Positions 1 through 9,329 of a stretch of DNA of 16,714 bases are shown piece after piece. This DNA is from Methanobacterium sp. (GTDB lineage: Archaea; Methanobacteriota; Methanobacteria; Methanobacteriales; Methanobacteriaceae). Position numbers and translations under genes: made by a program. The notes under the pieces are model-generated. The model made no database searches and was not told the origin of the DNA. It was given only the letters and a program-made list of their open reading frames with translations. Location: NCBI GenBank assembly GCA_021372715.1, contig JAJFTX010000128.1, positions 1 to 16,714 of the forward strand, given 5' to 3'. The stretch's first letter is position 1; each line of letters opens with the position of its first letter.

Positions 1-912
1 ACTGGTGACGTCGCATACGCTGCAAAACACGCAGAAGTTATACACATGGGTACTTACCTCCCTGTCCGAAGGGCAAGAGGAGAAAACGAACCAGGAGGAA
101 TTGCATTCGGATTCCTGGCTGACATAATTCAGACTCCAAGACAATACCCAGACGACATAGTAAGACAAACCTTAGAAGTAGTTGCAGCTGGAGCAATGAT
201 GTACGACCAGATCTGGCTAGGATCATACATGTCTGGTGGTGTAGGATTCACCCAGTACGCAACAGCAGCATACACTGACAACATACTGGACGACTTCACC
301 TACTTTGGTAAAGAGTACGTGGAAGACAAATTCGGTATTACCGAAGCACCTAACACCATGGACACCGTTCTGGATGTTGCTTCAGAAGTTACCTTCTACG
401 GACTGGAACAGTACGAAGAATACCCATCACTACTTGAAGATCAGTTTGGAGGATCACAGAGAGCAGCCGTAGCAGCTGCAGCATCTGCATGTTCCACTGG
501 TTTCGCAACTGGAAACGCCCAAACTGCTCTAAGCGGATGGTACCTCTCCATGTACCTACACAAAGAACAGCACAGCCGACTTGGATTCTATGGTTACGAC
601 CTTCAGGACCAGTGTGGTGCTTCCAACGTGTTCTCAATTCGAGGAGACGAAGGACTGCCAACTGAACTGAGAGGAGCTAACTATCCAAACTACGCAATGA
701 ATGTAGGTCACCAGGGAGAATACGCAGGTATATCCCAGTCTGCACACTCAGCCCGTGGAGACGCCTTTGTGCTTAACCCACTGGTTAAAATCGCATTTGC
801 AGACAGTAACTTGACCTTCGACTTTGCAGAAGTACGTGCTCAGTTTGCTAAAGGTGCACTGCGAGAATTTGAACCAGCCGGAGAAAGAGCTCTTATCTCT
901 CCAGCAAAATAA
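1..912 (+). CDS. mcrA: Methyl-coenzyme M reductase subunit alpha, C-terminal part (5' end outside window)
   Basis: This is the alpha subunit of the F430 enzyme that turns methyl-CoM and CoB into methane and CoM-S-S-CoB in the cytoplasm. The frame is open from base 1, so the ATG at 46 is internal. If codon 10 is His257 of the Methanothermobacter enzyme, the total length comes to 550 residues, the usual length, and all known special residues line up. These are methyl-His257 (28-30), the methyl-Arg271 site in PVRRAR, active-site Tyr333 in GFTQYA (256-258), methyl-Gln400 in GGSQRAA (457-459), thio-Gly445 (592-594), Asp450 and Cys452 in YGYDLQDQC. The GGVGFTQYA and NYPNYAMN stretches are the classic mcrA primer regions. 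This must be the last gene of an mcrBDCGA-type operon. A hairpin lies directly behind it and mtrE starts 59 bp later. Confidence 0.99.
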   Translation, partial: TGDVAYAAKHAEVIHMGTYLPVRRARGENEPGGIAFGFLADIIQTPRQYPDDIVRQTLEVVAAGAMMYDQIWLGSYMSGGVGFTQYATAAYTDNILDDFTYFGKEYVEDKFGITEAPNTMDTVLDVASEVTFYGLEQYEEYPSLLEDQFGGSQRAAVAAAASACSTGFATGNAQTALSGWYLSMYLHKEQHSRLGFYGYDLQDQCGASNVFSIRGDEGLPTELRGANYPNYAMNVGHQGEYAGISQSAHSARGDAFVLNPLVKIAFADSNLTFDFAEVRAQFAKGALREFEPAGERALISPAK

Positions 913-942
913 ATAGGTGTTACGCAAACACCTATTTTTTTT
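912..942 (+). terminator. Hairpin plus T-tract behind mcrA
   Basis: A perfect 10-bp inverted repeat has arms at 912-921 (aataggtgtt) and 927-936 (aacacctatt) with a 5-nt loop. It runs into eight T residues at 935-942, and more T-rich sequence follows. It overlaps the last base of the mcrA stop codon. Archaeal RNA polymerase terminates at oligo-T, and a stem of this quality is unusual in AT-rich archaeal DNA. No well-placed promoter for mtrE is visible behind it, so it may act as a partial terminator or attenuator between mcr and mtr, or as an RNA-stabilising 3' end for mcr. Confidence 0.8.
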
Positions 943-971
943 ATTTTATTTAAAAATAAGGAGGAAATTAT

Positions 972-1880
<909 letters not shown>

Positions 1881-1896
1881 TTAAGGAGGTTTAATG

Positions 1897-2622
<726 letters not shown>

Positions 2623-3432
2623 ATGTCAGTCGCAGCAGGAGGAGGTGGAACATCCTCTATAGACCCTAAACAGACTTTAGCATTAGGATTAATCGGTGGT
2701 CTTGTTGGAATATACTTAGTACCATTCGTCCCAATATTAGGACCATTATTCGGAGCATTAGGAGCAGTTTGCGCCATTATATGGGGTGCTGATGCCATAG
2801 CCCGAGTAGCTAGTTATGGATTAGGTACTGGTGTGCCTTCCATAGGATACATGTCCCTGGCCATAGGTGTCGTAGGATCCCTTGCAGGGATAGCTGGAGC
2901 CGTAATGTTCGGATCTAGTAGTGTTCTTATAGGCCCCATATTTGGAGTAGTCTTAGCCATGATCGTAGGTGCCGTAGTTGCCCTGGTCGGAACAAAAGTT
3001 TTGAAGATGAAAATACCTATCCTGGTAAGATGTACTGTAGAACTATCCGGTGCTGCAGCAATATCTGTAATCGGATTTTCAGCAGCCATAGCTGGAAGCA
3101 TAGGCATGTCAGCTATACTAACTACCGTGGTCGCTACTGGATTTATAGGATTATTATTCATCCTGAACACCATGGCTATACAGCATCCATTCAACGCATG
3201 TTTAGGACCACAAGAAGATAGAAGCAGAACACTCAAACTAGCCGCTTCAACGGCATTCATGGCCATGGCCATAGTTGGTATACTGGGAATCGGTGTCTCC
3301 AAAGTATGGTGGGTAATAGCCATAATCGGCGCAATAGCCTGGTTCATATCAATCAGCGCATTTATCCAATCATCAGCAGAAAACGCTGCATCAGTTAAAT
3401 GGTCTGGTTTATGGCCTGAAGAGGAGATGTAA
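2623..3432 (+). CDS. mtrC: Tetrahydromethanopterin S-methyltransferase subunit C
   Basis: MtrC is the third large membrane subunit of Mtr, with MtrD and MtrE part of the Na+-translocating core. The 269-residue product has a Gly-rich N-terminus followed by about seven or eight hydrophobic segments. A short polar stretch (GPQEDRSRTLK, around residue 195) and an acidic C-terminus (WPEEEM) break the pattern. The ATG follows the mtrD stop with no gap, and its ribosome binding site AAGGAGGTG (2606-2614) lies inside the mtrD coding sequence. A 271-codon open frame on the opposite strand here is a composition shadow. Confidence 0.96.
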   Translation: MSVAAGGGGTSSIDPKQTLALGLIGGLVGIYLVPFVPILGPLFGALGAVCAIIWGADAIARVASYGLGTGVPSIGYMSLAIGVVGSLAGIAGAVMFGSSSVLIGPIFGVVLAMIVGAVVALVGTKVLKMKIPILVRCTVELSGAAAISVIGFSAAIAGSIGMSAILTTVVATGFIGLLFILNTMAIQHPFNACLGPQEDRSRTLKLAASTAFMAMAIVGILGIGVSKVWWVIAIIGAIAWFISISAFIQSSAENAASVKWSGLWPEEEM

Positions 3433-3444
3433 GGAGGAATCAAA

Positions 3445-3747
3445 ATGGCAGAAATGTTACCTTTAATACAAATTGCTCCTGAATCCAATTTAACCCTTGA
3501 CCCCTCCACAGGTATGCTGGGAGCAGCTATGAAAGGAGCTGTGTTAGTATCCCTAGATGGAGTGAATGAACAATTAAATGAATTAGAGATTGCAGTAGAA
3601 GATATATACACTTCCCTGGATCCCACCACTGTAGGTCCTGATTCCTACCCAGGAAGAGAAGGAACGTACATTACAGCAGGTAAACTAACTAATATGGTGT
3701 ACGGATTCATAGTGGGAATGATTCTACTGGTCGCACTATTCTTATAG
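3445..3747 (+). CDS. mtrB: Tetrahydromethanopterin S-methyltransferase subunit B
   Basis: MtrB is a small Mtr subunit of 100 residues. It has a soluble N-terminal part (MAEMLPLIQIAPESNLTLD, then the NEQLNELE helix) and one C-terminal membrane anchor (VYGFIVGMILLVALFL). It belongs to the small single-span subunits, with MtrA, MtrF and MtrG, that surround the complex. The ATG has AAGGAGG at 3431-3437. The stop codon TAG (3745-3747) is part of the ribosome binding site of mtrA, so the two genes are translationally coupled. Confidence 0.95.
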   Translation: MAEMLPLIQIAPESNLTLDPSTGMLGAAMKGAVLVSLDGVNEQLNELEIAVEDIYTSLDPTTVGPDSYPGREGTYITAGKLTNMVYGFIVGMILLVALFL

Positions 3748-3759
3748 GAGGTGTTAAAG

Positions 3760-3762
<3 letters not shown>
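3746..3762 (+). promoter_or_regulatory. Ribosome binding site and TTG start of mtrA
   Basis: AGGAGGTG at 3746-3753 overlaps the mtrB stop. The GTG at 3751 lies inside this Shine-Dalgarno sequence and cannot easily be the start. The TTG at 3760-3762 is 6 nt downstream, in frame, and gives a protein in which the corrinoid-binding histidine falls at residue 84, the published number for Methanothermobacter MtrA. Confidence 0.85.
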
Positions 3763-4482
<720 letters not shown>

Positions 4483-4495
4483 GGGGTTTTATAGT

Positions 4496-4693
4496 ATGTT
4501 AATATCAAATAAACCTAACATTAGAGGCATTAGAAAAGTAGCAGCAGATGTAAAATACCGAGCTCAACTGATAGGTAGAGATCAAAGGTTATTCGCCGGA
4601 CTTATAGCTACCCGTATATACGGTGTAACAGTAGGTTTCATACTGGCACTAATCTTAGTTGCTCCCTTCGCTATCTGGAGGATTTTCTTCTAG
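4496..4693 (+). CDS. mtrF: Tetrahydromethanopterin S-methyltransferase subunit F
   Basis: MtrF is a 65-residue Mtr subunit. Its N-terminal half (VKYRAQLIGRDQRLFAGL) matches the C-terminal region of MtrA in pattern, and its second half is one membrane helix (VTVGFILALILVAPFAIW). The similarity to the MtrA tail visible in this window fits the known view that the two are related and pack alike. The ATG at 4496 has a G-rich site AGGGGG (4481-4486) 9 nt upstream, weaker than the GGAGG sites of its neighbours. Its TAG stop overlaps the ribosome binding site of mtrG. Confidence 0.95.
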   Translation: MLISNKPNIRGIRKVAADVKYRAQLIGRDQRLFAGLIATRIYGVTVGFILALILVAPFAIWRIFF

Positions 4694-4705
4694 GAGGATG
4701 ATAAA

Positions 4706-4960
4706 ATGGCAGATGAAGATAAAGATATAATACCAACCGTTATTGTCCCTACAGAAGCATTCAACCAAGCTAATGAACGATTGGATGACATGGAAGACAA
4801 AGTAGAGTTCACTTGGGGTGAAGTCAATCAGCGAATGGGTCAACAAATAGGTAGAGATATTGGTATTTTATATGGAATAATAATAGGACTGATAATCCTA
4901 TTTGTGGCATTCAAAGTGGTTAAGGTAGGAGCAATCCTATCAGCCTTTAGTGGAATCTAA
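4706..4960 (+). CDS. mtrG: Tetrahydromethanopterin S-methyltransferase subunit G
   Basis: MtrG is a small Mtr subunit of 84 residues. An acidic, helical N-terminal domain (VPTEAFNQANERLDDMEDKV, coiled-coil-like) leads into the QQIGRDIGILYGIIIGLIIL membrane helix. The GRDIG..YG pattern recalls the MtrB and MtrF anchors. The ATG has AGGAGG at 4692-4697, overlapping the mtrF stop. The gene lies between mtrF and mtrH as in other Methanobacteriales. Confidence 0.95.
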   Translation: MADEDKDIIPTVIVPTEAFNQANERLDDMEDKVEFTWGEVNQRMGQQIGRDIGILYGIIIGLIILFVAFKVVKVGAILSAFSGI

Positions 4961-4978
4961 TAGTTAGGAGGTTTATGT

Positions 4979-5932
4979 ATGTTTAGATTTGACAAAGAAC
5001 AAGTTGTTTTAGATATAGCTGGCGTCAAATGTGGAGGACAGCCAGGAGAGTATCCAACTGTTTTAGCAGGTACCATATTTTATGGTGGACACAAAATAAT
5101 TGAAGATGAAAAGGCAGGTGTATTCGACGCAGAAGCAGCACAGAGCCTAATGAAAACACAGGAAGAGATGTCTGACACAACAGGTAACCCACACTGGGTA
5201 CACACCTTCGGACAAACGCCAGAAGCTATAGTTAAATATCTGGAGTTTGTTGGAGAACATTCCGACAACCCCTTCCTCATAGACTCAACATCAGCAGAAG
5301 CAAGAATAGCCGGAGCAAAATACGCGACAGAAGTAGGATTAGCTGACAGAGCAATCTACAACTCCATAAACATGGCAGCAGAAGCTGAAGAAATAGTTGA
5401 AGTAGGTAAAACTGATTTATCCGCTTCAATTGTTCTTGGTTTCAACGCTATGGATATGACACCCCAGGGTAAATTAGACATCTGGGAAAACGGTGGAAGC
5501 GTACTGGACAAAGGTCTGTTAGAAATGGCGGCTGAATCCGGTATTGACAAGCCATTAATGGATGTTGCAGTTACTCCATTAGGTCAGGGTGCAGGACCAG
5601 CAGTCAGAGCATCCTTCATGCAGAAAGCTAAATGGGGATACCCATCAGGTGCAGGTATACATAACGTACCATCAGCATGGGACTGGATGAGAAACTACAA
5701 AAAATCTACGGAAAAAGGTGGAATGGGACACCCAGAAGCATGGCCAGTAGCAGACGTAGGATCCAACCTGATCATGCAAATGGCAGGAGGAGACTTCGTT
5801 CTCATAGGACCTATCGAAAACTGTGAAATGGCATTCCCAGCATGTGCAATGTGTGATATATTCCTTGCAGAAGCTGCTAAAGACCTTGGAACAGAAATGG
5901 TCGAAGAACACCCATTCTTCAAACTGTTATAA
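4979..5932 (+). CDS. mtrH: Tetrahydromethanopterin S-methyltransferase subunit H
   Basis: MtrH is the peripheral, cytoplasmic subunit that moves the methyl group from methyl-H4MPT to the cob(I)amide of MtrA. It has a TIM-barrel fold related to pterin-dependent methyltransferases. The 317-residue product shows family stretches such as AGVKCGGQPGEYPTVLAGTI, PFLIDSTSAEARIAGAKYA, VAVTPLGQGAGPAVRAS and GIHNVPSAWDW, and ends HPFFKLL. No membrane segment is seen. The ATG at 4979 sits behind TTAGGAGGT (4964-4972); an out-of-frame ATG lies 4 nt before it. Compared with the Methanothermobacter protein as I remember it, there is a short extra stretch around STEKGGMG (near residue 243). It is the last gene of the operon and is followed by a terminator. 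Confidence 0.97.
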   Translation: MFRFDKEQVVLDIAGVKCGGQPGEYPTVLAGTIFYGGHKIIEDEKAGVFDAEAAQSLMKTQEEMSDTTGNPHWVHTFGQTPEAIVKYLEFVGEHSDNPFLIDSTSAEARIAGAKYATEVGLADRAIYNSINMAAEAEEIVEVGKTDLSASIVLGFNAMDMTPQGKLDIWENGGSVLDKGLLEMAAESGIDKPLMDVAVTPLGQGAGPAVRASFMQKAKWGYPSGAGIHNVPSAWDWMRNYKKSTEKGGMGHPEAWPVADVGSNLIMQMAGGDFVLIGPIENCEMAFPACAMCDIFLAEAAKDLGTEMVEEHPFFKLL

Positions 5933-5948
5933 GACAGTAAAAAAAACA

Positions 5949-5981
5949 AGGCGATTTCTATCGCCTAAAAATCTTTTTTTT
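5949..5981 (+). terminator. Terminator of the mtr operon
   Basis: A perfect 7-bp GC-containing stem has arms at 5949-5955 (aggcgat) and 5960-5966 (atcgcct) with a TTCT loop. After a short A-rich gap comes a run of eight T residues (5974-5981) and further T-rich sequence. It starts 16 bp after the mtrH stop. This is a clean transcription end between mtr and the exchanger gene. Confidence 0.8.
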
Positions 5982-6089
5982 ATTTTATTTTTATTTTAAA
6001 CCTACAACCATTCCTATTTCATTTTTAATATCGTAATACAATTTGCTCATTTTAGACATAAACTTATGATGGTTTAAAATTGAGGACTA

Positions 6090-6097
6090 TTTATAAT
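6090..6097 (+). promoter_or_regulatory. Probable TATA box for the exchanger / stress protein pair
   Basis: TTTATAAT lies in the 245-bp spacer after the mtr terminator. A start about 25 bp downstream (near 6118) would leave a leader of about 60 nt before the TTG at 6178. The rest of the spacer is AT-rich and shows no gene. Other TATA-like strings exist nearby, so the assignment is moderate. Confidence 0.4.
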
Positions 6098-6177
6098 CAA
6101 TAACAATATGCCGATTATAAGATGGTTGCAGATTAAGAATTAATTTTTAGGTAAATGGAAGATTTTCCGGTGATATT

Positions 6178-7179
6178 TTGTTTGAAATAATAATGTTGAT
6201 CATCGCATTGGTGATTTCCCTAATAATAGTGGTTAAATCTGCTGATGTCTTTGTGGATAATCTGGTGGATATAGGAGCAGCATTAGGCATCTCTCAAATT
6301 ATATTAGGTGTTACTGCATCGGCTATAGGAACATCCCTACCAGAATTTGGATCTGCATTAATAGCTACTTTATCTGGTAGTGTGGATATTGGTGTAGGTA
6401 CCGTTATCGGTTCAAATATCTGGAATATTGCTGGAATACTGGGAATCTCTGCCACAGTTGCCGGAGTAATTAGAACCAATAAGGAGGGTTTGAACCGTGA
6501 TTGGCTGATGACTTTAATCACTGGATTGATACTTCTGTTCTTCATGTTCTTTGGGGATATCAATTGGGTCGCATCAATAGTGATGGTAATCGCATATTCT
6601 ATCTATCTATGGTTGCTTATAAAAAGCGAAAGAGGAAAGAATCAAGAAGATGCGGTTAAAGATGAAAAAGATAATAAGGATGATTATCCATCAGGAGTTC
6701 AATTTAAACAGGATAAAAAATCAATTAATAAAAAAACTATAGGATTCGTGATAGTAGGATTGTTAGGATTAATTGTTGGGTGTAGATTATTGGTTTTCAG
6801 TGCAGTGGAACTGGCCAGCATCGCAGGTATACCTGAGATGATCATGGGATTATTCACCCTGGCCATCGGTACCAGTATACCGGAACTGGTGGTCACCTTA
6901 TCCTCTGCTATGAAGGGTTTGCATGATCTTTCCATCGGAACAGTTTTGGGTAGTAACACATTCAATATTCTCATTGGGATTGGAATCCCTGCTCTGATAA
7001 TGCAGGTACCAGTAGAACCCTTGTCCCTATCTTTCGATGCACCTGTGATGATCCTAACTACCATATTATTAATGGTTCTTATCCGAATGGGTAAAATGAA
7101 ATTAAATAGGATAGGGGGTATAATATTAATTGCAACCTACGTATCCTATGCAATATTTAGAATATTCATATTTCCATAG
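6178..7179 (+). CDS. Sodium/calcium exchanger family membrane protein (CaCA, YrbG-like)
   Basis: This is a cation antiporter of the CaCA superfamily that probably exchanges Ca2+ for Na+ or H+ across the cell membrane. The 333-residue product has the expected internal duplication. The first alpha repeat has GTSLPE at 51-56 and GSNIWN at 78-83; the second has GTSIPE at 231-236 and GSNTFN at 258-263. The acidic residues of both GTSxPE motifs, which bind cations, are present. Each half has about five hydrophobic segments. A charged cytoplasmic loop (about 150-186, rich in Lys, Asp and Glu) joins them. The start is a TTG with GGTGA (6169-6173) four bases before it. The stop overlaps the ribosome binding site of the stress protein gene, so the two form an operon. 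The actual ion specificity cannot be read from the sequence. Confidence 0.9.
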   Translation: MFEIIMLIIALVISLIIVVKSADVFVDNLVDIGAALGISQIILGVTASAIGTSLPEFGSALIATLSGSVDIGVGTVIGSNIWNIAGILGISATVAGVIRTNKEGLNRDWLMTLITGLILLFFMFFGDINWVASIVMVIAYSIYLWLLIKSERGKNQEDAVKDEKDNKDDYPSGVQFKQDKKSINKKTIGFVIVGLLGLIVGCRLLVFSAVELASIAGIPEMIMGLFTLAIGTSIPELVVTLSSAMKGLHDLSIGTVLGSNTFNILIGIGIPALIMQVPVEPLSLSFDAPVMILTTILLMVLIRMGKMKLNRIGGIILIATYVSYAIFRIFIFP

Positions 7180-7190
7180 GGTTGAAAAAA

Positions 7191-7622
7191 ATGTATGAAA
7201 AAATATTGGTCGCAACCATGGGCGAATACATGGATGATATAATAGAGCACACCTTGAATATCTTAACCGATAATCCGGTAGAAATAATAGGATTATATGT
7301 GGTGGAAACTTCCGTACCCTTCCTTACTCCAAAGAAGGTTAAAGAAATGATGGTTGCCGAGCTTCGCAGTAAAGGTGAAGAAATACTGGATAGCTTAGCA
7401 CAGGAATTCCAATCCCCCACTCATTACATGGTAAATTTCAGGAAAGTGCTGTTAGAAGGTAGTCCCGCTGATGAAATCGTGAATTTAGCAGAAAATGAGA
7501 AGGTGGATTTAATAATTTTAGGAACTGGTAAGAACATCGTTGACAAAAAATTGTTGGGAAGTGTTTCTGAAAAGGTTGTTCATTCGGCTCCTTGCACCAT
7601 ATTATTAGTAAGAACAAGTTAA
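7191..7622 (+). CDS. Universal stress protein (UspA family)
   Basis: A 143-residue single-domain Usp fold. It begins MYEKILVATMGEY, the usual first beta strand, and ends with LLGSVSEKVVHSAPCTILLV, the typical last helix and strand. The nucleotide-binding motif is only partly kept: GTGKNIVDKKLLGS has the G-x9-G-S part, but the first Gly of G-x2-G is a Leu. ATP binding is therefore uncertain. I chose ATG 7191 because AGGG (7178-7181) sits 9 nt before it. An in-frame TTG at 7182 directly abuts that site and would add three residues. The gene begins 11 bp after the exchanger stop and probably modulates or senses conditions for it; that link is inference. Confidence 0.88.
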   Translation: MYEKILVATMGEYMDDIIEHTLNILTDNPVEIIGLYVVETSVPFLTPKKVKEMMVAELRSKGEEILDSLAQEFQSPTHYMVNFRKVLLEGSPADEIVNLAENEKVDLIILGTGKNIVDKKLLGSVSEKVVHSAPCTILLVRTS

Positions 7623-7742
7623 AGAATTATTCAAATTTATTTTAATTAAAAAAAGAGCTTATTTATTCAATAAACTTATTTTATTTAATCTTATTTTTGA
7701 TTTTTATTGATAAAAATTATAGGTAACAGAATTATCATAATC

Positions 7743-7752
7743 TTTATATTAA
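7743..7752 (+). promoter_or_regulatory. TATA box of the marker 14 gene
   Basis: TTTATATTAA lies 48 bp before the TTG at 7800. A transcript starting about 25 bp downstream (near 7773) would just include the GGAGGT at 7788-7793. This placement supports the TTG as the true start, since a start at 7707 would lie upstream of the promoter. The spacer 7623-7799 otherwise holds only AT-rich DNA with T-runs that may end the stress protein transcript. Confidence 0.55.
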
Positions 7753-7799
7753 TTTCCATTAAACCTAATATTGAACAAGTTCATTTCGGAGGTTATTCC

Positions 7800-9287
7800 T
7801 TGTCCCCTTTTAAGAAAATATTTAGTAGAAGTCCAAAGCCAGTCATGGCCAAAAGCAGATTCGTTGGTTTTGATGATATAAAATATAATCCCTACAGTGT
7901 GAAGAAAAGAGTTGGTGCCGGTATAACCATGACACCAGATGTTTATTACATCGTTGCATCAGTGGAATTGGGAAACACCACCACTAAATGTATCCTCACC
8001 GCCACCAATTTAAGGGATAGTCACACCTATCTCATAGATAAAACCGTTAAAATGACCAGAGATATCCGCCCACCAAAAGAAGGGGAGAAAGTCTTTGGAG
8101 AAACGGTATGGGAAGTAGAACTCACCAAGGAATCAGTTTCTGAAATGGTAAGAGATACCATTATAGAATCAGTTAAAAAGGCTAATTTAGATATAGATGA
8201 GGATTTGGATTTCGTTGTCCGTTCTACAGGAGTCACAGCGGGATTTGCCTCCCCAGATGAAGTAGGTGAACTGATCATTGCCCTGGCCAATGGTTGTCTT
8301 GATGCTGGCATACCTCCACGTAAGATGTCACCTGCTATGTCTGTGGATAATTTCCCTGAACGTCTTCAGAGCTATACCTTACTCGATCAGGTGATGTTTG
8401 ATGGTGCAGTGGTAAGTGTAGTACCTCCCACTGGTAAAGTGGTTGTGGCCAATGAAATGGAGGGGGAACTGGTAACTGCAGGTATTAAAGCAGGTGCTAA
8501 ATGGACTGATATTGACTATAGGAATCCAGTTGTCTCCATGGACTTCGGAACAACCCTGGCTGGTAGAATAACCAATGCAGATGAACCATATGCACGTACT
8601 GTAGGAAATTTCTGCGGACTGGCCGGTGCCGTATCTGATGCCATCATTAGAGGTACTGAAAAGGTTGATAAAAGGGGTGGTGCAGCACTGGATCTTTACA
8701 ATAGGGATATATTAAAAAAGGCAGATTGGAAGGTTGCTAAGAAATATGCTGAAAAGATCCATGAATATGTAGACATCAGAAAAGTACCAGAAGGTAGGGA
8801 AAGATTCGGAACCGTACCGGTAGATCCTGAAGCAGCATATAATGCTGGGACAACACTCATTGGGTGTGATATAGGGGAAAATGGAGATCAGATACCTCAA
8901 CTAACTGAAATGGGTCATCAAATATTCCAGGAAACAGATATGCATACATTATTTGCTACCCTGGATCATGTTAGTGCTTTGATAGTTAAAAGGTTACTAG
9001 ATGAAGCAATTGATGAAAATGTCATAGCTGAAGGCTCTGTTCTAGGTGTAACTGGTAGAGCTGGTATTACGGGGAGAAAACCGAATTTAATACTGGAGTA
9101 TACTAAGGATTACTTCAAGGGTGTTTTATTCGTTTCAGATGCGTTGGCTTTAGGTGCTGCAGTAATGGCTCGATGTATGAACTCTATGGGAACACCTAAA
9201 GTTCCATTAGGGGGTAAACAGGGTGGACCTTGTATTTTGGGTAAAAGAAAGAAATTACAGGCAGATAAGGGTCGTTTAAGTTACTAA
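7800..9287 (+). CDS. Methanogenesis marker protein 14 (ASKHA-type ATPase-like)
   Basis: I recognise this as the methanogenesis marker 14 family, a group known only from methanogens and without settled function. The 495-residue product shows ASKHA (actin/Hsp70/sugar kinase) nucleotide-binding motifs. A phosphate-1 type loop SVELGNTTTK is at residues 54-63, and a second DFGTTLAG is at 248-255. A Gly-rich adenosine-type region VLGVTGRAGITGR lies around 413-426, and the tail has GGKQGGPC. No membrane segment is present. This layout recalls ATP-dependent reactivases of cobamide enzymes and Fe-S activators, but that is inference from motifs. I chose TTG 7800 because GGAGGT (7788-7793) lies 6 nt before it. 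The frame is open back to 7707, but that stretch is hydrophobic, AT-rich and contains the probable TATA box. cobY follows after 42 bp. Confidence 0.85.
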   Translation: MSPFKKIFSRSPKPVMAKSRFVGFDDIKYNPYSVKKRVGAGITMTPDVYYIVASVELGNTTTKCILTATNLRDSHTYLIDKTVKMTRDIRPPKEGEKVFGETVWEVELTKESVSEMVRDTIIESVKKANLDIDEDLDFVVRSTGVTAGFASPDEVGELIIALANGCLDAGIPPRKMSPAMSVDNFPERLQSYTLLDQVMFDGAVVSVVPPTGKVVVANEMEGELVTAGIKAGAKWTDIDYRNPVVSMDFGTTLAGRITNADEPYARTVGNFCGLAGAVSDAIIRGTEKVDKRGGAALDLYNRDILKKADWKVAKKYAEKIHEYVDIRKVPEGRERFGTVPVDPEAAYNAGTTLIGCDIGENGDQIPQLTEMGHQIFQETDMHTLFATLDHVSALIVKRLLDEAIDENVIAEGSVLGVTGRAGITGRKPNLILEYTKDYFKGVLFVSDALALGAAVMARCMNSMGTPKVPLGGKQGGPCILGKRKKLQADKGRLSY

Positions 9288-9329
9288 TTGATTTAAATTT
9301 TTTTTCATTTTTATTATGAGATTGATATT

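Noticed and set aside
46..48. ATG at 46 as the start of the mcrA product
   Set aside because: The frame is open from base 1 and codes conserved McrA sequence including His257, so the gene starts before the window.
949..958. TATA-like TTTAAAAATA as an mtrE promoter
   Set aside because: A start 25 bp downstream would fall inside the mtrE coding sequence, so it cannot give a normal mtrE mRNA.
2814..3629. 271-codon open frame on the minus strand over mtrC and mtrB
   Set aside because: It is antisense to conserved mtr genes, has low-complexity Ala/Ile/Pro/Met-rich composition and no ribosome binding site.
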